64,000 bases of DNA from Ectothiorhodospira shaposhnikovii (GTDB lineage: Bacteria; Pseudomonadota; Gammaproteobacteria; Ectothiorhodospirales; Ectothiorhodospiraceae). The translations under genes were made by a program, and so were the position numbers. Within the stretch, counting starts at the first letter, position 1. Each line of letters opens with the position of its first letter. Positions 39,172 to 47,739 of the stretch are shown one piece after another. Location: contig NZ_JAJMLZ010000005.1 in NCBI RefSeq assembly GCF_022227765.1, positions 62,001 to 126,000 of the forward strand. The letters run 5' to 3'. The notes beneath the pieces were generated by a model. It did not search any database, had not been told where the DNA came from, and saw nothing but the letters and a program-made list of their open reading frames with translations.

Positions 39172-40326
39172 ATGCAGACACCCGACTACCAGGGTCATTG
39201 CCTGGCCAATCTGATGACCTCCCTGATCGGCGGCCTGGGCGGCACGCCCTCCTGTCACGGTCCCCTGCGTGCCCTGCCTCCCGAGGAAGTGAGCCGCCAT
39301 CGCCACGTGGTCCTGGTGGTGGTGGATGGATTGGGCGACGGGTTCCTGCGGACCCGCCCCGCCCCGTTCCTCAACGGACATCGTCGCGCCGGCATCCATG
39401 CCGTCTTTCCCACCACCACGGCCACCGGGATCACCACCTTCATCACCGGCGATGCCCCGGCCCAGCATGGCCTCACCGGCTGGCATGTGCACTTTCGCGA
39501 ACTGGGGGCGGTACTGGCGGTACTGCCCGGCAAACCCCGCTACGGCGGTAGCGGGTATGACCGGGCGGAAGGCCTGGATGTCCTGCGATGGCTGGGCCAT
39601 GACGTCACCTTCAATCGCATCCCGGTTTCCAGCACCATGGTGGCCCCCAACAAGATCGCCAATACCCCTTTCAACAAGGCCCACAAAGGCCGGGCCCGGC
39701 TACTGCCCTTCAGCGGTCTGCAAGACATGGTGAACCGGGTGGAACAGGCGGTAAAGGGCCGGCACGGCAACCAGTATGTCTATGCCTACTGGTCGGAACT
39801 GGACAGCCTGGGCCATTACCACGGCCCCGACTCCCCCCAGACCCGCAAGCACCTGGAAGAGGTCGACCGGGCCCTGGCAAATCTGGCCGCCCGCCTGGCG
39901 GGGACCGACACCCTGCTGATCATCACCGCCGACCATGGCATGACGGCGGTGGAACACCGACTGATACTGGCGGACCATCCCGAGATCGCCGACTGCCTGA
40001 CCCTGCCCCTGTGCGGTGAGCCGCGGGTGGCCTGGGCCTATGTGCGGCACGGCCGGCATGAGCGGTTCGAACACCTGGTCCGGGAACGGCTGGGGCATGC
40101 CTGCACCCTGCGCCCCAGCACGGAACTGCTGGAAGAAGGCTGGTTCGGCCCGGGCACGCCCCACCCCGAGCTGTCCGCGCGGATCGGGGACTATGCCCTG
40201 CTGATGCAACCGGGCTGGATCGTCTCGGACCGGTTGCTGACGGAAAAACCCTTCGACATGAAGGGAGTGCACGGGGGCCTGGCGCCCGAGGAACTGGAAA
40301 TCCCGCTGGTGGTGACGGTCTGCTGA
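39172..40326 (+). CDS. Alkaline-phosphatase-superfamily phosphodiesterase/pyrophosphatase
   Basis: A 384-residue protein of the type I phosphodiesterase / nucleotide pyrophosphatase group. Metal and catalytic sites: VVVDGLGDGFL, the Thr nucleophile region PTTTATGITTFITGDAPAQHG, ELDSLGHYHGPDS, and ITADHGMTAVEH, plus GVHGG near the C-terminus. No signal peptide is clear, so it is probably cytoplasmic. Substrate is unknown. Confidence 0.88.
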   Translation: MQTPDYQGHCLANLMTSLIGGLGGTPSCHGPLRALPPEEVSRHRHVVLVVVDGLGDGFLRTRPAPFLNGHRRAGIHAVFPTTTATGITTFITGDAPAQHGLTGWHVHFRELGAVLAVLPGKPRYGGSGYDRAEGLDVLRWLGHDVTFNRIPVSSTMVAPNKIANTPFNKAHKGRARLLPFSGLQDMVNRVEQAVKGRHGNQYVYAYWSELDSLGHYHGPDSPQTRKHLEEVDRALANLAARLAGTDTLLIITADHGMTAVEHRLILADHPEIADCLTLPLCGEPRVAWAYVRHGRHERFEHLVRERLGHACTLRPSTELLEEGWFGPGTPHPELSARIGDYALLMQPGWIVSDRLLTEKPFDMKGVHGGLAPEELEIPLVVTVC

Positions 40327-40378
40327 ACCGGGGGTCCGTGCTATCATTGCCGGTCACCCACTGGAACAGGACACCGCC

Positions 40379-40678
40379 ATGTCAGAAGCCCACACCCTGT
40401 TCGACAGCGCCGCCAGCCAGACCGTGGAACTGGCCAATCGTCTGAGCGACGCCGATCCCCAGGCCGACCTGTGGGAGATTGCCGACGGCCTGCTGGCGGG
40501 CGCGGTCCATTACTGGCTCTATACCCGCCAGCCCTGCGGCGACCCCCGCTGCGAGCAGTGCGCCACCATCAGCACGGCCGAGGAGCGCCTTGCGGTCCTG
40601 CTCAAGGACCTGGAACAGTACGCCCGGGACAGTGATTACTTCCACTCCCCCACGGATGTGAACGTGGGCAGGGCCTGA
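40379..40678 (+). CDS. Small conserved-looking protein, unknown
   Basis: A 99-residue soluble, acidic protein. It has a cluster of cysteines, QPCGDPRCEQCATIS (residues ~51-65), that could bind zinc, between helical regions. It follows the phosphodiesterase gene by 52 bases and ends at a bidirectional hairpin. I do not recognise the family. Confidence 0.6.
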   Translation: MSEAHTLFDSAASQTVELANRLSDADPQADLWEIADGLLAGAVHYWLYTRQPCGDPRCEQCATISTAEERLAVLLKDLEQYARDSDYFHSPTDVNVGRA

Positions 40679-40686
40679 AGATGCCG

Positions 40687-40714
40687 CATGCCCCTCTCCG
40701 AGGAGAGGGGCATG
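40687..40714. terminator. Bidirectional hairpin between convergent genes
   Basis: CATGCCCCTCTCC and GGAGAGGGGCATG form a perfect 13-base stem with a 2-base loop, sitting between the stop of the small cysteine-containing gene and the stop of the histidine kinase gene. Confidence 0.65.
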
Positions 40715-40715
40715 A

Positions 40716-42002
40716 TCATCCCGGTAGCCGGATCTCCACCTGGGCGCCCCCCAGGGCCTCCGACGTCCCGATGGTCAGACGCCCCTCGTAGGCACTGACG
40801 ATCTCGTTCACCACCGCCAGACCGATCCCCTGCCCCGGCACCGCCTCGTCCAGCCGGCCGCCCCGGGCCAGGATGACCGGGACCCGATCCGCCGGGATGC
40901 CCGGGCCATCATCCTCCACCCTCAGCACCAGCCAGCGCCCTTCCATCGCCGACGCCACCCCGACCCGACCGCGGCCGTATTTCCAGGCGTTGTCCATGAG
41001 GTTGCCCAGCAGTTCCATCAGATCCCCCTCGTTGCCGCGGAAACGACTGTCGGCGGAGACCTCATCGAACAGGACCACCCCCTTGTCCGGGTAGACCTTG
41101 TCCAGGGTCCGGCCCAGACGTTGCACCAACGGTGCCACCGCCATGGGCGCGGCCAGGGCCCGGTGACCGGCGGTGGCCGCCCGCTGTAGCTGATAGGCGA
41201 CGATCCGGTCCATGCGCTCCAGTTGTTCAAGATCCTGCCGGCGGTCTTCATCACGACGGGATTCCAGACTGCCCCGCAGGACCGCCAGCGGTGTCTTGAG
41301 GCTATGGGCCAGATCCGCCAGGCCGTCGCGATACCGGGCCAGCTGGGCACGCTCCTGTCGCAACAGGGCATTGAGGTTATCGGTCAGGGCCTTGAGTTCC
41401 ACCGGATAGCGACCGGTCAGGGCGGATTGCTGTCCCTGCTCCATGGCGCGTAGCTCACGTGCCACCCGCCGCAGCGGAATCAGGCCCAGATACAGGGCCA
41501 GGGACTGGGCCGCCAGCAGCAACACCGCCAGCACCGCCAGCCAGCCCCACAGGCTGCGCCGGTAGGTACGCAGTTGAGCCTCCAGACCGGAACGGTCCTC
41601 GCTCAGGGTGAAGGTCAGAGGCACCACCCCACCGGGGGTTTCCCAATCCACGGTCATGCGGGCCATGAAGGCGCGCTCGTCCGGTTGCAGTCCATAATGG
41701 GTTCCCAGGGCCGAGGGGGACCGCCACAGCGTATTGCCGGCTTCATCACTGATGCGGGCATGGAGTCCCGAGTCCGGCAGCATGAGACGGGATTCGGGCA
41801 AGCGTTCCGGCAGGCTGACCCGACCGGCCGGGTCCACCTCGGCCACGCCCATCAGCAGGAACAGCTGGGCCTGCAGGCGTTGTTCCACCGCATAGACGGC
41901 ACTGTCCCGGAACGCGCGCTCCAGGGCCAGGGCGGTCATGACGGCAAAGACCGCCACCACCAGGGCGGCGATCAGGCCTACCCGCAGGGTCAGGGAGTTC
42001 AT
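40716..42002 (-). CDS. Sensor histidine kinase, PhoQ-like
   Basis: A 428-residue membrane kinase: helix 1 (residues 8-28), periplasmic sensor of about 130 residues, helix 2 (LWGWLAVLAVLLLAAQSLALYLG), HAMP, His phospho-acceptor in DLAHSLKTPLAVLRG, N-box NLMDNAWKYG, DDGPGIP, and a final GGAQVEIRLPG. The order and short ATP-binding lid resemble PhoQ-type kinases. Its start overlaps the response-regulator stop by ATGA. Confidence 0.92.
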   Translation of the reverse strand: MNSLTLRVGLIAALVVAVFAVMTALALERAFRDSAVYAVEQRLQAQLFLLMGVAEVDPAGRVSLPERLPESRLMLPDSGLHARISDEAGNTLWRSPSALGTHYGLQPDERAFMARMTVDWETPGGVVPLTFTLSEDRSGLEAQLRTYRRSLWGWLAVLAVLLLAAQSLALYLGLIPLRRVARELRAMEQGQQSALTGRYPVELKALTDNLNALLRQERAQLARYRDGLADLAHSLKTPLAVLRGSLESRRDEDRRQDLEQLERMDRIVAYQLQRAATAGHRALAAPMAVAPLVQRLGRTLDKVYPDKGVVLFDEVSADSRFRGNEGDLMELLGNLMDNAWKYGRGRVGVASAMEGRWLVLRVEDDGPGIPADRVPVILARGGRLDEAVPGQGIGLAVVNEIVSAYEGRLTIGTSEALGGAQVEIRLPG

Positions 42003-42682
42003 GCCTGATCGGGGGGCAGGGCCAGACGATATCCCCGTCCCCGCAGGGTCTCGATGGGGCCGAGCCGGCCGTCCGGGTCCAACTTGCGGCGCAGGCGGCC
42101 GATGAGCACCTCCAGCACGTTGCTGTCCCGGTCCTCGTCATGGGGGTAGAGATAGTCGGTGAGGCTCTGCTTGGAGATCACCTGTCCGGGATGACGGGCC
42201 AGATGTTCCAGCAGACGGTATTCGAAGGTGGTCAGCCCGATCGGCTGTCCGGCCATGGTCACGGTCTGGGCCTGGGTATCAAGCACCAGCGGCCCGAAGG
42301 CAAGCCGACCATCCGGTCGCCCCGCGGCCCGCCGCGCCAGTGCCCGGAGACGGGCGATCAGCTCTTCCATGTGAAACGGCTTCACCAGATAGTCATCCGC
42401 GCCGGCCTCCAGACCTTCCACCTTTTCCTGCCACTGTCCGCGGGCGGTCAGGATCAGGATGGGCAGTCGCCGTCCCTCGGCGCGCACCTGGCGGATCACC
42501 TCCAGGCCGGGCAGACCGGGCAGACCCAGGTCCACCACCGCCGCATCGGCCGGATACTCCAGCAACCGATAAAGACCGTCGCGCCCGTCACCGCTGGTAT
42601 CCACCATCCAGCCTTCCTGCTCCAGCCTTTCCCTGAGCCGGATCTGCAACGCGGTTTCATCCTCGATGATCACCACGCGCAT
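41999..42682 (-). CDS. OmpR/PhoP-type response regulator
   Basis: A 227-residue regulator: receiver domain with EDE, Asp phosphorylation site in AAVVDLGLPGLPGLEV and LTARG, KPF; then a winged-helix DNA-binding domain (LEHLARHPGQVISKQSLTDYLYPHDEDRDSNVLEVLIGRLRRKL in part). It lies between the PepSY gene (5-base gap) and the kinase gene (overlap), so all three form an operon. Confidence 0.94.
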   Translation of the reverse strand: MRVVIIEDETALQIRLRERLEQEGWMVDTSGDGRDGLYRLLEYPADAAVVDLGLPGLPGLEVIRQVRAEGRRLPILILTARGQWQEKVEGLEAGADDYLVKPFHMEELIARLRALARRAAGRPDGRLAFGPLVLDTQAQTVTMAGQPIGLTTFEYRLLEHLARHPGQVISKQSLTDYLYPHDEDRDSNVLEVLIGRLRRKLDPDGRLGPIETLRGRGYRLALPPDQA

Positions 42683-42687
42683 GGGGC

Positions 42688-43020
42688 TTACCGCCACTCA
42701 CCGGTGACGGCATCCACCAGGATGTTCCGCACCCGCTGATCGTCGGTGAGGATGCGGATGCGATGCACCCGGCGACCGTTCTGGATCTGGGTCTCCGCCG
42801 ACAGGACCCGCCCCCCGATGCCAGCCTGAACCAGGGCCACGGCTTCATCGAGGGACACTTCGCCCGACGGCTCCTGCACCGGAAGCAGCAAGACCGGGCG
42901 GGACGGCTCCACGAGGGTGGCGGCACCCGCCGGGAAAGCCAGCGACAACACCAGGCACAGCCACCATCCCGAACCTTTGGCCGGGATCAGGGCATGGCGA
43001 TGGCGGTGGCTGTGCTGCAT
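42688..43020 (-). CDS. PepSY domain periplasmic protein
   Basis: A 110-residue secreted protein: basic His-rich N-terminus, signal helix (WWLCLVLSLAFPAGAA), then a PepSY domain (VSLDEAVALVQAGIGGRVLSAETQIQNGRRVHRIRILTDDQRV). PepSY proteins beside two-component systems are thought to modulate the sensor or a protease. First gene of the operon with the regulator and kinase. Confidence 0.88.
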   Translation of the reverse strand: MQHSHRHRHALIPAKGSGWWLCLVLSLAFPAGAATLVEPSRPVLLLPVQEPSGEVSLDEAVALVQAGIGGRVLSAETQIQNGRRVHRIRILTDDQRVRNILVDAVTGEWR

Positions 43021-43050
43021 GGATCCGAGTGTACCAGTAGCCGTCGGCAG

Positions 43051-43088
43051 GGTCAGGTCCCGGGTCAGTCCTGACCCGGGACCTGACC
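43051..43088. repeat. Perfect 18-base inverted repeat
   Basis: GGTCAGGTCCCGGGTCAG and its exact complement are separated by only 2 bases, between the start of the PepSY gene and the stop of the next leftward gene. It may be a terminator for 43105-43485 or an operator for the two-component operon; no T-run is present. Confidence 0.7.
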
Positions 43089-43104
43089 GATACCGAGTGA
43101 AGGA

Positions 43105-43485
43105 TCAGAACCGATATCGATAATTGACATTCACGTCCACCCGCCCCCCGGCGTCACGATGATAGGTCGGGCGCGGTGGTGGCGGCGGGGGTGGTTGCCG
43201 GTAATGGCTCCGGTAATGGGACGGCCCCCGCTGCTGGGCACGGGCATCCCGGTAACCTTGGCGATAGCCGTCCTGATAACCGGCGCCATACCCCTGCCGG
43301 TAGCCATGGGCGGGGGCCCAAGGGGGAGGACCGCCTCTGGACACGGGTTGCACGTGGGGCGACGGCACCTGATGACCGGGGTGCCAGGGTTGCCCCCACC
43401 CCGGGCCTGCCTGCGCGATCATGGGCACCAGCAGCAGGCTGCCGACGGCGCCCAGGAACCACATTCCGCGAATGAAGGGTTTCAT
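43105..43485 (-). CDS. Secreted Gly/Pro/Tyr-rich small protein
   Basis: A 126-residue protein with a signal peptide (cleavage near AQA-GP), then low-complexity sequence: a run of repeats around YRQGYGAGYQDGYRQGYRDA, a poly-Pro stretch and a C-terminal VDVNVNYRYRF. AAGGAG precedes ATG 43485. The ending in an aromatic-Arg-Phe suggests surface or outer-membrane association, but no family is recognised. Confidence 0.65.
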   Translation of the reverse strand: MKPFIRGMWFLGAVGSLLLVPMIAQAGPGWGQPWHPGHQVPSPHVQPVSRGGPPPWAPAHGYRQGYGAGYQDGYRQGYRDARAQQRGPSHYRSHYRQPPPPPPPRPTYHRDAGGRVDVNVNYRYRF

Positions 43486-43641
43486 GATCGTGATCTCCTT
43501 GACTGGAGGGTTACGGACCGGTCCCGTGCATGGGGATCGGCCACCGCCGCCATCCGGCGATGATGTCATTGATACTCCCCCGCCCCTGAATGGCGCCTGA
43601 ACCCCTCGTCATGAGGCCGTGAATCAGGTATACAAAGGGGC

Positions 43642-44031
43642 ATGGATAGCATCGGCTGGATCATCATCAGTCTCATCACCCTGTTCCTGCTGGGACAGTT
43701 CGCCCTCGTCTATCGCACCCGAGGCATGCAGGGGCGACCGGCCCCGGACCTGAGCGATCTGATCAGCGAGGAGCAAAAGGCCCACGAGACCCTGTATTTC
43801 TACTTCCACAGCCCCCGCTGCGGCATGTGCAGGGAGGTGTCCGCTGTTCTGGACCCCCTCATGTCCGAGCGCACCGACATCATCGGCATCGACGTGAGCC
43901 GTCGCCCGGACATGGCCCGGCGGTTCAAGGTCATGGGCACCCCCACCCTCATGCGGGTACGGGACGGCCGGATCGAGAAGGTGCTCATGGGTACCCGTAA
44001 CGAAGACGTCGTGCGCGCCTTCATCGGCTGA
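43642..44031 (+). CDS. Membrane-anchored thioredoxin-family protein
   Basis: A 129-residue protein with one N-terminal membrane helix (IGWIIISLITLFLLGQFALVY) and a thioredoxin domain. The redox motif is CGMC in FHSPRCGMCREVSAVL, with the cis-Pro loop VMGTPTLMRVRDG. Because the domain follows an N-in helix it is probably periplasmic. It starts a five-gene rightward run. Confidence 0.88.
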   Translation: MDSIGWIIISLITLFLLGQFALVYRTRGMQGRPAPDLSDLISEEQKAHETLYFYFHSPRCGMCREVSAVLDPLMSERTDIIGIDVSRRPDMARRFKVMGTPTLMRVRDGRIEKVLMGTRNEDVVRAFIG

Positions 44032-44058
44032 GCGCGCCCCGGCGCAGGAATCCTCCTC

Positions 44059-44361
44059 ATGCAACAAGATCCCGCGGCCCTGCGCGCCCATCTGCAAGGC
44101 GAAATGGGCGTCATTACCTGGCCCGAACTGCAGACCCACTTCGCCCGTGGCGCCCTGCTGGCGGTCACCGATTCCCTGGATCTACTGGATGTCGCCATGG
44201 CCCTGGTCCGGGATGACCGGGATACCGTCGAGGACTGGCTCAGGTCCGGTACCCTGCGGCAGCCCGGCATCGAGCATGCCCGCGACTGGGAGACCCGTCG
44301 CCCCCGGTTCCAGGCCGTGGTGGTGGCGCCCTGGGTGCTGGTCAAGGAATCCGCCCACTGA
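44059..44361 (+). CDS. DUF2288 protein
   Basis: A 100-residue protein matching DUF2288: MGVITWPELQTHFARGALLAV, DSLDLLDVAMALVRDD and VVVAPWVLVKE. The family is small, cytoplasmic and of unknown function. It follows the thioredoxin gene by 27 bases. Confidence 0.85.
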   Translation: MQQDPAALRAHLQGEMGVITWPELQTHFARGALLAVTDSLDLLDVAMALVRDDRDTVEDWLRSGTLRQPGIEHARDWETRRPRFQAVVVAPWVLVKESAH

Positions 44362-44438
44362 CGGCTCGGCCCCCCTGCGGTCCCCCCCGTGATCCGTTAT
44401 CATCAGGGTTTGTAACCTCTTTGAAGGAGGAGGCAACC

Positions 44439-44831
44439 ATGATGCAACTCAGCCCCCGCTTCGTCTGCGGGATCATCAGCCATGCCCGGGAATTCCATGC
44501 CCAGGAAGACGTGATGCTGCCCGAGGAACCGGACAACCAGAACGACGGCTGGATCGACGAGGCCCTGGCGGAACACGCGGACAATCCGGTGTACCTGGAG
44601 ATCAAGAACACCATCGACGAGTTGGAGCCGGAACTGCAGGCCAATCTGGTGGCCCTCATGTGGCTGGGCCGCGGGGACTATACCGAGGACGAATGGGACG
44701 CCGCCCTGGAAGAGGCCAAGGACAACTGGACCCCCCGTACCGCCGACTATCTGCTGGCCACCCCCATGGGGGCCGACTACCTGGCAGAGGGGCTGGCCAT
44801 GCTGGGCCATTCCTGCGAGGACGACGAATAA
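44439..44831 (+). CDS. DUF3775 protein
   Basis: A 130-residue acidic protein matching DUF3775: FVCGIISHAREFHAQEDVMLPEEP, then LEPELQANLVALMWLGRGDYTEDEWDAAL and TADYLLATPMGADYLAEGLAMLGHSC. The start at 44439 is fixed by AAGGAGGAGG upstream. The function is unknown. Confidence 0.88.
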   Translation: MMQLSPRFVCGIISHAREFHAQEDVMLPEEPDNQNDGWIDEALAEHADNPVYLEIKNTIDELEPELQANLVALMWLGRGDYTEDEWDAALEEAKDNWTPRTADYLLATPMGADYLAEGLAMLGHSCEDDE

Positions 44832-44845
44832 GACCCCGTCTGAAC

Positions 44846-45352
44846 ATGGACATCCTCTACAGCATGCGCCTGCAGGCACGCTTCAACCGCTGGTCCAACA
44901 GCCGGATCCTGGAATGCTGTGACGACCTGCGGGACACGGAGCGCAAGCAGGAGATCCCGGGACCGCAGGCCTGGTCGATCCACGGCCTGCTCAACCAGAT
45001 GCTGCTGCAGGACCGGATCTGGCTGGGGCGCATGCTGAACAAGCCCTATGTGTACCGCTCCCTCGACCAGGTGCTCTATACCGAATATGCCCTGCTGCGC
45101 ACCGAACGCCTGCGCACCGACAGCGAGATCATGAATTTCGTGCAGAACCTGGCCTATCCCAACCTGGACCGGCAAATCAGCTTCCGCCACGAGCGCAGCC
45201 AGCGGGAATGCACCCTGCTGCTGGGGGATTGTCTGCTCGGCATGCTCCACCACCAGTCCCTGCAGCGGGGGCGGATGACCGTCCTGCTGTCCCAGCTTGG
45301 CGTGTCCATGGCCCCGCTGAACATGAGTGCCATGCCCGGCATCGTCGAGTAA
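44846..45352 (+). CDS. DinB-like helical protein
   Basis: A 168-residue four-helix-bundle protein of the DinB type. The N-terminus MDILYSMRLQARFNRWSNSRIL and the HGLLNQMLLQDRIWLGRM and LLGMLHHQSLQRGRMTVLL segments carry the His residues that usually bind a metal ion. It starts 14 bases after the DUF3775 stop. The substrate is unknown. Confidence 0.8.
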   Translation: MDILYSMRLQARFNRWSNSRILECCDDLRDTERKQEIPGPQAWSIHGLLNQMLLQDRIWLGRMLNKPYVYRSLDQVLYTEYALLRTERLRTDSEIMNFVQNLAYPNLDRQISFRHERSQRECTLLLGDCLLGMLHHQSLQRGRMTVLLSQLGVSMAPLNMSAMPGIVE

Positions 45353-45385
45353 CCCCTTTCACACCCCCCTTTTCAGGTACCCTCC

Positions 45386-46366
45386 ATGACCAACCACCCG
45401 ACCCTGATCCGCTCCGTCACCTATCATGGCCTGGAGCCGGGTGCGCGGCTCATCGTGCTGGGCGCCGTGCATGGCAACGAGACCTGCGGCACCCGGGGCA
45501 TCGAGCGGGTGATGGCGGAACTGGACTGTGGACAGCTGACCCTGAACCGTGGCCTGGTGACTTTCGTGCCCGTCACCAATCCCCTGGCCTTCAGGCTGGG
45601 GCAGCGCATGGGGGAACGCAACCTCAACCGCAACTTCCGCATCAGCGACACGCCGTTGGATTTCGAGGATCGCATCGCCAACCGCCTGGGGCCATTGCTG
45701 GCCCAACATGAGGTGCTGCTGGACCTGCATTCATTCCATACCCCGGGGGAGCCCTTCGTCATGCTCGGCCCCCGGGACAACGACGGCGAGCTGGAGCCCT
45801 TCACCCACGCCGCCGCCGAGGAGGCCCTGGCCCGACGCCTGGGGGCACGTCGCATCGTCGAAGGCTGGCTGGATACCTATGCCCGGGGCGTGGCCCGGCG
45901 CCTGCGCAATCCCAATGCGGACCTACGCGCACAGATGCTCAGCACCGACCCCAGCTACGGTATCGGCACCACGGAGTTCATGCGCGCCCGGGGCGGTTAT
46001 GCCCTCACCCTGGAATGCGGCCAGCACGAGGCCCCGGAGGCGCCCGCGGTGGCCTACCAGGCCATCCTCAATACCCTGGCCCATCTGCGGCTGGTGGACA
46101 GTCTGCCGGCACCCGCCCCGAGGCAGGATCCGGAGGTGCTCAGGTTGGTGGACGTGATCGACCGGGACCATCCGGAAGACCACTTCAGCCGCCAGTGGAC
46201 CAGCTTCGACCCCATCCGCAAGGGAGACGAGATCGGCCGGCGCCACGACGGAACTCCGGTGCTCGCACCCGCGGATGGCTTCATCGTCTTCCCCAACCCC
46301 AATGCCCTGCCGGGCAACGAGTGGTTCTACCTGGCCGAAGCCAGTGAACGGATGAACACGGTCTAA
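45386..46366 (+). CDS. Succinylglutamate desuccinylase/aspartoacylase-type M14 peptidase
   Basis: A 326-residue zinc hydrolase of the AstE/AspA group. Zn ligands: HGNE in LGAVHGNETCGTRGIE and His in LDLHSFHTPGEP; the catalytic Glu is in LTLECGQHEAPEA. GERNLNRNF supplies the substrate Arg. The C-terminal beta domain ends in ADGFIVFPNP. No arginine-succinyltransferase genes are nearby, so the substrate is open. Its stop overlaps that of atpC on the other strand. Confidence 0.88.
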   Translation: MTNHPTLIRSVTYHGLEPGARLIVLGAVHGNETCGTRGIERVMAELDCGQLTLNRGLVTFVPVTNPLAFRLGQRMGERNLNRNFRISDTPLDFEDRIANRLGPLLAQHEVLLDLHSFHTPGEPFVMLGPRDNDGELEPFTHAAAEEALARRLGARRIVEGWLDTYARGVARRLRNPNADLRAQMLSTDPSYGIGTTEFMRARGGYALTLECGQHEAPEAPAVAYQAILNTLAHLRLVDSLPAPAPRQDPEVLRLVDVIDRDHPEDHFSRQWTSFDPIRKGDEIGRRHDGTPVLAPADGFIVFPNPNALPGNEWFYLAEASERMNTV

Positions 46367-46827
46367 CCGCCGTTACGCTTGCCCCGCTTCTTGCGCGCCT
46401 TCTCCACCACCGCCAGCTGGGCCATGGCCTGCAACAGGACGGCGTGGGCCTCGTCACGGTCGGTGTAGAGCACGCTGTCGCGCATCACGTCTTCCGCCCG
46501 GCGCTTGGCCTCCCGGGCGGCCTCCTCATCGATGTCCTCACAGCGCATGGCCGTGTCCGCCAGCACGATCACCCCGGCGGGCTGGACTTCCAGCATGCCT
46601 CCGGAGACATACAGGTAGTCTTCCTCGTCGGAGCCGGCCGGGATGAAGCGCACGACACCGGGACGGATGGAGGTCAACAGGGCGGAGTGGCGGGGAAAGA
46701 TGCCCAGCTCACCATTGGCTCCGGTGATGCAGACCTGGTGGACCTCTCCGGAATAGAGCCGCTCCTCGGCACTGACGATATCCAGCACCATGGTGGCGCC
46801 GGTACGCGGCATTCTCGACACGGTCAC
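46363..46827 (-). CDS. Isolated ATP synthase epsilon subunit (AtpC-like)
   Basis: A 154-residue complete epsilon subunit: LDIVSAEERLYSGEVHQV, NGELGIFPRHSALLTSIRPGVVRF, YLYVSGGMLEVQP and VLADTAMRCEDIDEEAAREAKRRAE, followed by the C-terminal helical hairpin. No other atp gene is in the window; the neighbour is a cytidylate-kinase-like gene that it overlaps by four bases. The start is GTG 46827 with GGGAG upstream; ATG 46812 or 46791 is also possible. It may be a paralogue with altered role. Confidence 0.85.
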   Translation of the reverse strand: MTVSRMPRTGATMVLDIVSAEERLYSGEVHQVCITGANGELGIFPRHSALLTSIRPGVVRFIPAGSDEEDYLYVSGGMLEVQPAGVIVLADTAMRCEDIDEEAAREAKRRAEDVMRDSVLYTDRDEAHAVLLQAMAQLAVVEKARKKRGKRNGG

Positions 46828-47537
46828 GGTCTGCTGCTCCCTCTGGACAGGTGTTCGGATCGGGCAAGGCCTGCCTCCTTCATCGCCGACAGGATCATGG
46901 CGGCGACCTTGTCCCAGTCATGAAGCTTGTCGGTGTTGATGGTCAGGTCGAACTGGGTCGGATCGTTGGTACGTCTCTGGATCAGGCTCCAGAGAAACTG
47001 CTGGCGCTGCTGGTTGATGGTCTCCACCTTCTCCCTTGCCTCGTCCTCGGACAAACCTTCCTTGGCGGCCACCCGCCGGGCGCAATGCAGCGGAGAGCCG
47101 CAGATCCGTATCCGGAAAGCCCCCCGGTCGCGCAGGAACACATGTCCGCCCCGCCCCATGATCACCCCGCCCTCCGCGCTGATGGCCAGCAGGACGTTCA
47201 CCAGGGCCTTGCGATAGGTCGTCATGAAATAGGCATCCCCGGACAGGACCGAGTAAACCCATGTGCTCTTCCAGGCCGACACCTTTTCATCCAGTTCCCG
47301 TAGCAGTTCCCGGTCCTGCTCGGTATGCTTGGCCAGCCGCTCCAGCAACACCTCGTCGAAATAGGATACCTTGAGCTCACGGGCCAGTATCGCGGCAATT
47401 TCCTCCCCTCCGGCGCCGTAGTCACGGGCCATGGTGACCAGGGGCATGGGCCTGGAAGCCTCCCGACCCGAAGTATCCTTGCCATAGGTCTGCGACCGGA
47501 TGTATCGCTGGATGAGATCATTCACATCATGATGCAT
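46824..47537 (-). CDS. Cytidylate kinase-like family protein
   Basis: A 237-residue P-loop protein: ITMARDYGAGGEEIAAILARELK is the altered P-loop (GAGGEEIA), then GVIMGRGGHVFLR and the Arg-rich LHCARRVAAKEGLSEDEAREKVE lid. These features match the cytidylate-kinase-like family seen beside CBS/DUF294 proteins; here such a gene (47740) is divergent from it. The nucleotide substrate is unknown. Confidence 0.82.
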   Translation of the reverse strand: MHHDVNDLIQRYIRSQTYGKDTSGREASRPMPLVTMARDYGAGGEEIAAILARELKVSYFDEVLLERLAKHTEQDRELLRELDEKVSAWKSTWVYSVLSGDAYFMTTYRKALVNVLLAISAEGGVIMGRGGHVFLRDRGAFRIRICGSPLHCARRVAAKEGLSEDEAREKVETINQQRQQFLWSLIQRRTNDPTQFDLTINTDKLHDWDKVAAMILSAMKEAGLARSEHLSRGSSRP

Positions 47538-47739
47538 GGGGCACCTTAGTCTGACTCCGGATGTCCTTCCATGTTACTCAGCCTGGCATGAACAACACCA
47601 TCCTCCCGGCCATGTCATCCGCGCGCGGCACGCGGACCGGGCGGGCCGGGCATCACTTCCAATCAACCGCGGGCAACCCCTCCCACGGTGTTTATCGACC
47701 CAGAATGCCGGTCAGGATTCCGGCAAAGGACAGTCAAGC

